Of a stretch of 64,000 bases of DNA, positions 44,377-52,387 are shown piece after piece. Below the pieces are notes generated by a model. That model had not been told where the DNA came from and ran no database searches. It worked only from the letters and a program-made list of their open reading frames with translations. The stretch covers positions 25,520-89,519 of the forward strand of contig NZ_QNUG01000016.1 of NCBI RefSeq assembly GCF_003385395.1. Reading direction: 5' to 3'. The position numbers were made by a program, and so were the translations under genes. The stretch is from Epilithonimonas hispanica (lineage in GTDB: Bacteria > Bacteroidota > Bacteroidia > Flavobacteriales > Weeksellaceae). Within the stretch, counting starts at the first letter, position 1. Each line of letters opens with the position of its first letter.

Positions 44377-45090
44377 TTACCCGAAAAATCTTCCAATAAA
44401 TTTCGGGAAAACCATTCTCCAAAGCACCCAATCGTGATCTATCCATTTTTGCTCATCATACCAGTGATTAATTCCTTTTGATGTTAAGATGCCCGCCATT
44501 TTTCTCGTTGGTTCCAAACAAATGTCACGGTCAGATGTACTGAGAACAATATGCATATGCTTATATTTCCAGTTTTCATCATTCTTCACGAATTCATCCG
44601 GACAATTGAAATAAATCAGCTGATCCTGATAGCCGTCCATAAAATTCCGGATGTTAAAAGCACCAGACAGACAGAAAAGATGCGAAACCAAATCTGGAAA
44701 TCTAAACGCAATATTTGCGGCGTGATAACCTCCGAAACTTGCTCCTGCAACAGCTACGCGATGTGTGTTATGCGTTCTTTGGATATAAGGAATGAACTCC
44801 TGAACCAAAAACTGAACATACATTTCGTAATTTCTGATTCTTTCATAAGGTGAAATTCCTTTGTCATAAAAACTGAATTTATCAATCGTCTGAACATTGA
44901 ATAATTTCAAAATTCCATTGTCTGTGAAATGGGAAATACTTCCGTTTAAATGAAAATCGGCATTCTGAGTATAAGACCCCTGAGAAGTCGGAAACATAAT
45001 AATCGGATAACCAAAATGTCCTGTAACTTCCACCTGAAGGCTCATTCCAAGAATATGTGAATAATAATCTGTATGTGTTATTTGAGGCAT
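44377..45090 (-). CDS. alpha/beta-hydrolase esterase
   Basis: A 237-residue alpha/beta hydrolase of the esterase-D/enterochelin-esterase type. The nucleophile elbow is GASFGG (in VAVAGASFGGYHAA, about residues 115-128), an acid is expected near STSDRD and the histidine in IDHDW (about 221-225). There is no signal peptide, so it acts in the cytoplasm. Placed between ATP-grasp A and B on the same strand, it probably releases, transfers or trims the cluster product. Confidence 0.82.
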   Translation of the reverse strand: MPQITHTDYYSHILGMSLQVEVTGHFGYPIIMFPTSQGSYTQNADFHLNGSISHFTDNGILKLFNVQTIDKFSFYDKGISPYERIRNYEMYVQFLVQEFIPYIQRTHNTHRVAVAGASFGGYHAANIAFRFPDLVSHLFCLSGAFNIRNFMDGYQDQLIYFNCPDEFVKNDENWKYKHMHIVLSTSDRDICLEPTRKMAGILTSKGINHWYDEQKWIDHDWVLWRMVFPKFIGRFFG

Positions 45091-45131
45091 TTGTATTTAG
45101 TTGCTAGTTATTTAGTTGTTAGTTTTGAGTG

Positions 45132-45171
45132 AATTTTTTATCATTAACAATTTATAATTCATCATTAATAA
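45132..45171. repeat. ATTTATAATTCATCATTAA spacer repeat
   Basis: ATCATTAACAATTTATAATTC and ATCATTAATAATCAAC lie between the small esterase and ATP-grasp A genes; same family as 34083-34122. Confidence 0.5.
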
Positions 45172-46383
45172 TCAACTCGTCGGTTTGCTTTTTGGCGGAA
45201 GAATATTGAGGATTTGCTCTGTCACGATTGTTGCAGCTTCGTCCAGTCTTTGCTGAATTTTTTCCGAATCATCAGATTTGTAAACAATTCCAACGTGATA
45301 ATCGATTGGTAAAAATTTTTCAACTTCTTCGCTTTGTAAATTGCGTGTATCAGGATGTTTGTCTTTCGCCAATGCAATGATCAATCCGCCAAATAATTTC
45401 TGAGTTTCCTCAACAGAATATTGAGTTCCGTCTAAAAGTGCATTTTCCAATTTCGCCCATTCTCGCCAAATATTAACACCAGTTGCAGCTTCCACCATAT
45501 CAGGAATGTGAGCACCACCAACTCTGGAAGACGTTTCAAGGAAATAATATCGTCCGTCAGTTCCTCTGATATATTCGCTGTGAGTTGCCCCGTTTTGAAT
45601 TCCGAATTTTGTCAGAACTTCTCTGTTGATTTCGTTCAGACCTCTTGCTTCCTCCGAATTTTTATCCAAAGTTTTAGTACGAAAAACACCGCCTTCGTGA
45701 GAAACTTTCATTGGTGGAGAAAGATATTTTGAATAACAGGAAAACACAATTTCCTTATTATAAACCAAACAATCCACGTGATAAACATCGCCGGGTTTGA
45801 AAGATTCTAAAAGAAATTTATAACGTTCATCGCCAAGATTTTCCACAGCTGGCCAAAGTTCATCAACAGAATTGATTTTCTTGATTCCACTTGCCGAAGC
45901 TTCGGAACGAGGTTTCAAAACCCAAGGTCCGGGAACATCCTGTGTAAATTGATGTAGTTTTGCATCATTGAATATCGAGGAAAATTCTGGAACAGAAATC
46001 CCGTTGTCTTTTGCCTGCTGACGCATTGCCAATTTATCACGGAAATAGCGATGCGTTGTCTGTCCCATTCCTGGAATACGATAGGTTTCCCGAATCATCG
46101 CCGCTTTTTCTACATCAAAATCATCCAATGCAATCACCGCATCAATCTGATGATTTTTCATCAAATAAGCGAATCCCTGAACCAAATGGTCAAGATTCCA
46201 AACTGAAGGTTCCAATTCAGGCATATAATAAACTTCATCTATTGCGTGCCAAGGCCAAGGTCTTTCCTTCAAGTTTTCCGAAGTGATTAGAATGACTTTG
46301 TTGCCGAGTTTTTTGCACTCGTCCATAAAATCGTAACCTTTGTAATAACAGGAGATGCAGACAATCGTTTTTTCCATATTCAT
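45172..46383 (-). CDS. ATP-grasp ligase A of the amidoligase cluster
   Basis: A 403-residue ATP-grasp protein close to the biotin-carboxylase/D-alanine-ligase-like carboxylate-amine ligases. There is a pre-ATP-grasp domain (1-110, with ICISCYYKGYDF-type start), then GPWVLKPRSEASASGIKKI (about 153-171) as the ATP loop, and YYFLETSSRVGGAHIPDM (about 285-302) with the metal-binding Glu and the SRxGG loop. A C-terminal extension of about 90 residues follows. It is one of three ATP-grasp proteins here that probably act in sequence or on related substrates. Confidence 0.87.
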   Translation of the reverse strand: MNMEKTIVCISCYYKGYDFMDECKKLGNKVILITSENLKERPWPWHAIDEVYYMPELEPSVWNLDHLVQGFAYLMKNHQIDAVIALDDFDVEKAAMIRETYRIPGMGQTTHRYFRDKLAMRQQAKDNGISVPEFSSIFNDAKLHQFTQDVPGPWVLKPRSEASASGIKKINSVDELWPAVENLGDERYKFLLESFKPGDVYHVDCLVYNKEIVFSCYSKYLSPPMKVSHEGGVFRTKTLDKNSEEARGLNEINREVLTKFGIQNGATHSEYIRGTDGRYYFLETSSRVGGAHIPDMVEAATGVNIWREWAKLENALLDGTQYSVEETQKLFGGLIIALAKDKHPDTRNLQSEEVEKFLPIDYHVGIVYKSDDSEKIQQRLDEAATIVTEQILNILPPKSKPTS

Positions 46384-46393
46384 ATTTTTTGTT

Positions 46394-46424
46394 GGAAGTC
46401 AGAAGTCGGATGTCCGAAGTCTGA
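46394..46424. repeat. AGAAGTCGGATGTCCGAAG repeat, copy 2
   Basis: Shares the core GTCGGATGTCCGAAGTC with the tract at 44226-44255 and contains the small palindrome CGGATGTCCG; it lies between the 91-aa gene and ATP-grasp A. Confidence 0.6.
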
Positions 46425-46435
46425 TTTGTTATTTT

Positions 46436-46711
46436 TTATTTCATTTCATTTTTTAAAAGGATTTTGTATCCTTCATCTGCAATTTCAGCAACGTGAGCTT
46501 TATTTTCATTGATATAAAATTCTTTGTATTCATCAAGTAATTGATTCAAATCGATTTTATTATCTCTGATTTTTTGTAATATTTCAAGCTTCTTTTCCAT
46601 CGAGGTTTCATTATATTCGCTAGAATTCGGGTCAAACAATGTTCTAAGAGTTCTATGTTTCCAAAGATTTCCGTTTGAAAATATTTTATCTAATTTCTTT
46701 TGATAATGCAT
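46436..46711 (-). CDS. unknown 91-residue protein
   Basis: A soluble, helical, lysine- and glutamate-rich protein (MHYQKKLDKIFSNGNLWKHR start; MEKKLEILQKIRDNKIDLNQ mid-region), with no signal peptide or metal motif. I do not recognise it. Its ATG shares one base with the stop of the 189-residue gene (TAATG), which argues for translational coupling and joint function with that protein. Confidence 0.6.
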   Translation of the reverse strand: MHYQKKLDKIFSNGNLWKHRTLRTLFDPNSSEYNETSMEKKLEILQKIRDNKIDLNQLLDEYKEFYINENKAHVAEIADEGYKILLKNEMK

Positions 46712-47280
46712 TATTTTGGTTCATAAAAATTAAAAAATTCAAATTCATCAACAATTGGGAAATTACCGGTCTTTTTTCCTCGATGTTTGTTTTGATATTG
46801 TAAATAAGTTTCATAATCAGAAATTTTACTCCAAGCTTTAGGTTTTTTTTCTTCAAACATTCCTTTTTGTACATAACTGTCTATTGGAATGTGAAAATAT
46901 TTTGCATTGAGTTCTATTCCATTAATTCTATTTTCTCCGAAGAGTAGCCAATATTTTAGAGTCATATTAATCCATTTTTGTGTTTGTCCAAAAGAAAGTT
47001 CTTCCCAAATTTTCTTTAAATTATGAGAAACTTTTCTATGAAAAATATCAAATTCTTCTTGACTTTTTAATTCTTTTTCAGTTAATTTTTTTAGTTCTTC
47101 AATAAGAAAATTTTCGGCATTATTTTTTAATTCGGAACGATTTTCATCTTTTACGGGTAAAGTTCTGCTGAAATCTAAAAAAGCTCTTATTGTTCCAGCT
47201 TTATAGAAGCCATTTTTGGTGTTGAAGAAAAGTCTTATATAAAAATCTTCTCGTAAGTTTTCTTTTAAAATTGTGTTCAT
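46711..47280 (-). CDS. unknown 189-residue protein
   Basis: A soluble protein, mainly helical, with a conserved-looking core FGQTQKWINMTLKYWLLFGE (about residues 98-117) followed by HIPIDSYV and a C-terminal WSKISDYETYLQYQ segment. I recall similar unannotated proteins in other bacteria but no function. Its start overlaps the stop of the leucyl aminopeptidase gene by one base, so it is translated with it. It could be a late insertion or a true member of the cluster. Confidence 0.65.
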   Translation of the reverse strand: MNTILKENLREDFYIRLFFNTKNGFYKAGTIRAFLDFSRTLPVKDENRSELKNNAENFLIEELKKLTEKELKSQEEFDIFHRKVSHNLKKIWEELSFGQTQKWINMTLKYWLLFGENRINGIELNAKYFHIPIDSYVQKGMFEEKKPKAWSKISDYETYLQYQNKHRGKKTGNFPIVDEFEFFNFYEPK

Positions 47281-48689
47281 TAGTTATTATAGTTTTCAAT
47301 TAAATCTAATAAAAGCTGAACGCCATAACCGGTCGCCATTTTATCTTTAGCATAACCAACATTGCCAAATGCAACGCCTGCAATATCCAGATGCGCCCAA
47401 TTTTCGTGTCCTTCTATAAATTGTTCCAGAAATTTCCCTGCAATAATGCAATCTCCAAAAGGTTTCATTGAGATATTTTTAAAATCCGCCACATCAGAAG
47501 TGAAATCATCTTTCCAAATATCCCAAAGCGGAAGATTCCAAAGCCTTTGATTGGTTTTGTCTGCAGATTTTTCCACCTTGATTTTAAAATCATTATTGTT
47601 CGAAAAATAAGCACCACAAGTGTAACCAAACATTCTGACTGAACTTCCTGTGAGTGTTGCTAAATCTATCAAAACATCGGTTTTGTAATTTTTTGACAAG
47701 TAAGAAAGTCCGTCTGCTAAAGTCATTCTTCCTTCTGCATCAGTATTTAGAACTTCAATAGTTTTTCCATTGTAAGCCGTCACAACATCGCTCGGCAAAT
47801 ACGCATTTTCCGAAACTGCATTGTCCGTAATCGGAAGAATAGCGATGATATTGACTTGAAGTTTCAGTTCTGAAGCTGTAATCAAAACTCCTATCACTGC
47901 ACTAGCTCCGCCCATATCGCTCTTCATATAATGCATATTGTCAGACGGTTTGATGGAAATTCCGCCTGTGTCGAACAAAACGCATTTCCCTACCAATCCG
48001 AAGGTTTTAGCATCATCTTTTCCGCAATTGTATTCTAAAATAGTGAAAGATGCTTCCTGCGAACTTCCTTGATTAACTGCAACAAATGCTCCTAAGCCTT
48101 CTTTTATAGACTCTTCTCTGTTGAATGCTTTATACTTCAAATCATATTTTTCCGCAGTCGATTTTAGAAAATCTGAAATTTGATTTACTTTTTTATGGTT
48201 GGCAGGTTTGTTCAGCCATTCCATTCCGGCAAATTGTCCGTTGCAAAGCGCTGCTGTTTTTAAAGCTAAATTTTTTCCTTCTTCCTCAGAAATATTTTCA
48301 AAATGAAGTTCAAAATTCTCCTGCCAAAACGGATGCGATTTTTCAAAAGGGTAGAGGTAAGTTCCCAAAAACAGACCTTTCACAAATTCTTCCTTCAAAT
48401 CCAATCCTAACTTTGAATGAACAGAAGTTGGAATTGCTTGCAAACTTTTTTTGTAATCATTAGCAAATTTGTTGGCAATAGCTTGAATTTCGAATCCTTT
48501 TGAATCTTTCCCAATTCCAATGAAAAAATCAAATTTATCCGAATGAGTTTTGATGAAAACTTCATTCTTTTTTCCATTGAAGAATAATTCAACATTCGGA
48601 TGCGAGTTTTTTTCCTGTTCCCAATCGTCTTCGCTGAACAGATATATATTTTGAGTTGTTGATTCTTTTTTATTGTAAATTTTAATCAT
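47280..48689 (-). CDS. M17 leucyl aminopeptidase
   Basis: A 469-residue cytosolic metallopeptidase. The M17 signature NTDAEGRMTLAD (about residues 310-321) carries two metal ligands and the catalytic arginine region; KCVLFDTGGISIKPS (about 231-245) supplies the lysine and further ligands, and MKSDMGGASAV follows. It removes N-terminal residues from small peptides, hexameric in known cases. It overlaps the upstream esterase gene by 8 bp. In this cluster it could mature or recycle the peptide made by the ligases. Confidence 0.93.
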   Translation of the reverse strand: MIKIYNKKESTTQNIYLFSEDDWEQEKNSHPNVELFFNGKKNEVFIKTHSDKFDFFIGIGKDSKGFEIQAIANKFANDYKKSLQAIPTSVHSKLGLDLKEEFVKGLFLGTYLYPFEKSHPFWQENFELHFENISEEEGKNLALKTAALCNGQFAGMEWLNKPANHKKVNQISDFLKSTAEKYDLKYKAFNREESIKEGLGAFVAVNQGSSQEASFTILEYNCGKDDAKTFGLVGKCVLFDTGGISIKPSDNMHYMKSDMGGASAVIGVLITASELKLQVNIIAILPITDNAVSENAYLPSDVVTAYNGKTIEVLNTDAEGRMTLADGLSYLSKNYKTDVLIDLATLTGSSVRMFGYTCGAYFSNNNDFKIKVEKSADKTNQRLWNLPLWDIWKDDFTSDVADFKNISMKPFGDCIIAGKFLEQFIEGHENWAHLDIAGVAFGNVGYAKDKMATGYGVQLLLDLIENYNN

Positions 48690-49806
48690 TTGTTTGATTT
48701 TCTAATTCATTTTTGGCTTTCACAGGACTTTCCAAACTGTCGATGTAAAGCCATTCCACTGCTCTTGGAAATTCCTGAGACCAGAAAAATTCCTGATGCG
48801 TTCCTTTGTCGCTGATGTTGGTTCTCACTTCAAAATCGAATGATTTCTGAGCTGTCAATTTTTTCAAAGCTTTTTCAAATAATCTGATTCTGCCAACCAT
48901 TCGTGAACCTTCTAATCTTCCGCCGTAGAGATAAACTTTAATCTTATAAGGATTCGTGAAGTTTATCATTGGAAAATCATTTTCGGGCTCAACCCAAAGC
49001 GACGGCGAAAAAATTAATAACTTGGAATAAACTTCAGGATAAAGAAATCCACCATAAATGCTAATCAACCCGCCTAAAGAACTTCCACCAATTCCTGTGT
49101 TTTCTCTATCTTTTTTAGTTCTATAATTTTTATCAATCCAAGGTTTCAAAGTATCTGTGATGAATCTCAGATATTTTTTTCCTTCCGCATTTTTCGTCAC
49201 ATCTTCGTTATCGAAAATATATTCCTTGATTCGGTCATCGTTTCCGTGTTCAACAGCAATCACAATCAAATCTCCGCGACCATATTCTGCCAACAGTGCC
49301 AGTTTTTTATCGATTTCCCAATTCCCGTAAGCCGAACCTTCATTAAACAAATTCTGCGCATCCTGAAGATATAAAACCGGATAACTCTTCTCAGAATCGT
49401 AATAATCATAAGGCAAAAGCGCCCAAACTTTTCTGGTTTTGTCGAGCTGAGGAATATAAAATTCTTCATCCACTAGTTCTACAATCGGGAAAAATTCTTG
49501 TTTGAAAGGTCCCCAATTCAGTCTCCATTTTTCTACAGAATCTTGTGTTTTCTTATTCTCTTTCTTAGTTTTTCTGTTCGGAGTGATATTGTTGTATTTA
49601 TCAATCTCTACATTTTCCCAACCGCCTTTTGTGAACTTATATTCTATTTCATCATTTAAAAGTTCGTCAGAAATATTGATGTAATAATTATTCTCGTTCA
49701 ATTTTCCCAATTCAAATTTTGAATCTTTCGGATTCCACTTATTAAAATTACCGGTAATAAAAATCGGTCGGTCATCATTATCTTCTGATGTCAGAAAAAA
49801 CTCCAT
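48682..49806 (-). CDS. esterase with an N-terminal CBM48-like domain
   Basis: A 374-residue cytoplasmic protein (no signal peptide). Residues 1-80 have the AMPK/CBM48 early-set pattern (FITGNFNKWNP, about 16-26), and the rest is an esterase-D-type alpha/beta hydrolase with elbow GIGGSSLGGL (about 215-224) and PVLYLQDAQN (about 144-153). This layout is that of enterochelin-esterase-like enzymes. As first gene of the minus-strand cluster, it overlaps the M17 gene by 8 bp, so ester or amide cleavage is coupled to peptide trimming. Confidence 0.85.
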   Translation of the reverse strand: MEFFLTSEDNDDRPIFITGNFNKWNPKDSKFELGKLNENNYYINISDELLNDEIEYKFTKGGWENVEIDKYNNITPNRKTKKENKKTQDSVEKWRLNWGPFKQEFFPIVELVDEEFYIPQLDKTRKVWALLPYDYYDSEKSYPVLYLQDAQNLFNEGSAYGNWEIDKKLALLAEYGRGDLIVIAVEHGNDDRIKEYIFDNEDVTKNAEGKKYLRFITDTLKPWIDKNYRTKKDRENTGIGGSSLGGLISIYGGFLYPEVYSKLLIFSPSLWVEPENDFPMINFTNPYKIKVYLYGGRLEGSRMVGRIRLFEKALKKLTAQKSFDFEVRTNISDKGTHQEFFWSQEFPRAVEWLYIDSLESPVKAKNELENQTND

Positions 49807-49969
49807 TTGCTTTTAAAATTCTTTTACTGTTATAAATTTATAAAATTATTTCAATTAATTAGAAATTGTTGAGTGTTTTTCTTTTAAAATTTAAGTTCAT
49901 TAACGAATATTAATTTAATTTTAAAAAACATTGAATTAATAAAAATTTATTATTTCGAAATAATAATCA

Positions 49970-50010
49970 TAAAAAATAAAAAAGCTTTCGAAGATTGACT
50001 CCGAAAGCTT
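49970..50010 (-). terminator. intrinsic terminator after the GH43-like gene
   Basis: AAGCTTTCG (49982-49990) and CGAAAGCTT (50002-50010) form a perfect 9-bp stem. On the minus strand it is followed by TTTTTTATTTTTTATG, 28 bp after the stop at 50038. Confidence 0.85.
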
Positions 50011-50037
50011 GAATTTTTGTTTGAAAAACTTTAAAAT

Positions 50038-51792
50038 TTATTCTGATTTTACAACCTCTGTTCTTTCAGAGATTCCATTGGCGTTAAATGCCTCAATTTG
50101 AAAATAATACGCATCTGTTCTGTCTGCTCCTGTGAAGAAATATTCATTCTTGCCATAAACCATAATGCTTCCATATAATTTATCCGGCGATTTTCCCCAA
50201 TAGATGACGTAGCCATCTGCGTCAGTGTTTTGTTGCCATTTGAACCAAATACTTCTTCTCTCGCCATATTTTTTAGGGTCAGCTCGCAACGGAACGAAGT
50301 TTTGAACTTTTCCAGGTTTTGTTCCGGAGCCTTTTCCAAAAACTCGGAATCCACTCAAAGTGAATTTTCCTGTTGGCATTTTCAGGTTTTCCATTTTCAA
50401 GAATCTTGCTTTTGCAGGCGTTTCCAATTCTACGTAATCGTGCGGAACATCGGTTTGGTTTTTTGATTTGTCAACAATGACTTTCCAGTTTTTGCCATCG
50501 TTAGAACCATAGATTTTATACTGATGCATTTTGCCGAGCGTTTTTCCCATAAACTCAACATCTTGGTCGGCATAATTAATTTGAATCGCATTAATCGTAG
50601 AAACTTCTCCCAAATCTGTCTGAAACCATTCTCCTGAATTTCCAGTTTTAGCCGACCAATATGTTTTAATATCTTCATCCACGGCAAGATTCGGTTGGTA
50701 ACCACCTAAAGTCGAAGAAACTTGGACTGGCTTATTATAATTGAGCAACATCCAGTTGGTAAATAACCCTTTTGAAAAATCTTTGCCTTGTGCATATTGT
50801 GGTAAAAGAGTAGGATAGTCTCCATAAGCTGTGTTGGTGTACATTACATCATCTTTGTCAAATCCAGTTGGCCAGATTCCTAATCGTCTTTCAAAATTGT
50901 TCTTTGTCGAAATGAAAATCGTGGAAACGTGCCACCAATTATTGAAATTATCCTGAAACGTTGCGCCGTGTCCGGCGCCTCTCGCAAAACCACCTGGTTT
51001 ATAAGAAAACGGATTGTGTTGCTGATATTCAAAGCCTTCTAAAGGATTTTTGGAAACATAAACTCCGTCAGAATAGCCACTGAACTCTGTTGCTGGCGCA
51101 CCATATTGCATATAATATTTGTCCTTATATTTAGTAAGCCAAGCACCTTCTACAAATGGTTGAAGAAAAACATTATCATTGTATTCTCCAAATCTTTCCC
51201 AGCCGTGGTCTTCTGGTTTTAACCTTAAAACTGGTTTTACATAACCTTCGGATTGTAAAGTTTTAGTTTTGACTTCAGTTCCAAGAAGTGGCCACTCGTT
51301 GCTAGAACCCCAATAGAGATAAAGTTTGTCTTTGTCTTCATCATAATGGAAAGCAGGATCCCAAGCGCCAACTTTCAAAGTGTCAACAGCAATTTTCCAA
51401 TCGTCTTTTGTAGGGTTAGTACTTTTCCAAATCGGGAAATCCTGTTCCCAGGTTGAGCCATAGACGTACAAAGTGTCTTTCATGGCCCAAACTGCTGGCG
51501 CGTTCAGGTCGTGTGTATATTTATTATCTCTCAGGAATTTTCTTTTTACAAATTTCCAATCCAACATATTATCAGAATACCAATAACCTTCCTGATTTGT
51601 AGAAAACAGGAAAAGTTTTTTCTGGAAATTCACAATCACTGGGTCCGCAGTTGCGCGATGTTTTCCTTGTTTTGAAAAAACTTCGAATGGAGTATAACCA
51701 TAATCTATATTAATAGGGTTGCAATAAGTTTTTTGCTGAGCAGAAAATAATGATATAATAGATAATGAAACTATTGCTAGTAATTTTTTCAT
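50038..51792 (-). CDS. secreted GH43-like glycosidase with discoidin and Fn3 domains
   Basis: A 584-residue exported protein: signal peptide to about residue 19; a five-bladed-propeller glycosidase domain of GH43 type (about 20-335, with RATADPVIV near the start and GAWDPAFHYDED in mid-domain); an F5/8-type discoidin/CBM32 domain (about 350-490, YWSAKTGNSGEWFQTDLG); and a fibronectin type III segment (about 495-580). It should cleave an arabinose-, xylose- or galactose-containing glycan outside the cytoplasm. No SusCD genes are adjacent, and there is no type IX sorting domain. Confidence 0.85.
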   Translation of the reverse strand: MKKLLAIVSLSIISLFSAQQKTYCNPINIDYGYTPFEVFSKQGKHRATADPVIVNFQKKLFLFSTNQEGYWYSDNMLDWKFVKRKFLRDNKYTHDLNAPAVWAMKDTLYVYGSTWEQDFPIWKSTNPTKDDWKIAVDTLKVGAWDPAFHYDEDKDKLYLYWGSSNEWPLLGTEVKTKTLQSEGYVKPVLRLKPEDHGWERFGEYNDNVFLQPFVEGAWLTKYKDKYYMQYGAPATEFSGYSDGVYVSKNPLEGFEYQQHNPFSYKPGGFARGAGHGATFQDNFNNWWHVSTIFISTKNNFERRLGIWPTGFDKDDVMYTNTAYGDYPTLLPQYAQGKDFSKGLFTNWMLLNYNKPVQVSSTLGGYQPNLAVDEDIKTYWSAKTGNSGEWFQTDLGEVSTINAIQINYADQDVEFMGKTLGKMHQYKIYGSNDGKNWKVIVDKSKNQTDVPHDYVELETPAKARFLKMENLKMPTGKFTLSGFRVFGKGSGTKPGKVQNFVPLRADPKKYGERRSIWFKWQQNTDADGYVIYWGKSPDKLYGSIMVYGKNEYFFTGADRTDAYYFQIEAFNANGISERTEVVKSE

Positions 51793-51842
51793 TGAAAATT
51801 ATTTTAATCCCGAATATATTGAATTTTTTATGAAGAACAATT

Positions 51843-52253
51843 TTATTCCTTCCAATTCTTGTTGATTAAATCCAAAAGGAAATCAGGACATCTTACAATT
51901 TTATTCGTTTCGGCATCCAGGAAAAATAGGGTAGTGGAGGCTTCTGTAATTTTTACTTTATCTTCATTGTAAATTTCATAATCAAATTCAATTTTAACGC
52001 CCGGGATTTTTTTGACGTAAGTTTGAATTTCTAGAAGTTGATCATAAAGTCCTGGTTTTAAATACTTAATTTTATATTCGGAAACGGGTAAGAAAATTCC
52101 TCTTTTTTCTATCTCGTCGTATGAGATCCCAAGTGTCCGGAAAAGCTCAACTCTTGCGACTTCAAAATATTCTGCATAGTTGCCATAATAAACATATTTC
52201 ATAGGGTCGGTTTCTCCGTAACGTACTCTTATTGAGTGTGTTGTGTGTATCAT
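51843..52253 (-). CDS. acyl-CoA thioesterase, 4-hydroxybenzoyl-CoA thioesterase fold
   Basis: A 136-residue hot-dog-fold protein of the YbgC/FadM kind. VRYGETDPMKYVYYGNYAEY (residues 9-28) holds the catalytic Asp and the adjacent Tyr/Asn pattern. It hydrolyses acyl-CoA or acyl-ACP thioesters. It is divergent from dnaA with a 134-bp gap and shows no obvious partner. Confidence 0.88.
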   Translation of the reverse strand: MIHTTHSIRVRYGETDPMKYVYYGNYAEYFEVARVELFRTLGISYDEIEKRGIFLPVSEYKIKYLKPGLYDQLLEIQTYVKKIPGVKIEFDYEIYNEDKVKITEASTTLFFLDAETNKIVRCPDFLLDLINKNWKE

Positions 52254-52387
52254 TTCAAGCTCTTAATAATTCATACAAATATATTTTTTAATAATCAATA
52301 GTGAAAAAATTTTTTTAAGAAAATTAATAATAAGATATTTGTTGCCTTCATAAAAACGAAAATCCCACCGAAAATAGCAGCAGAAAA

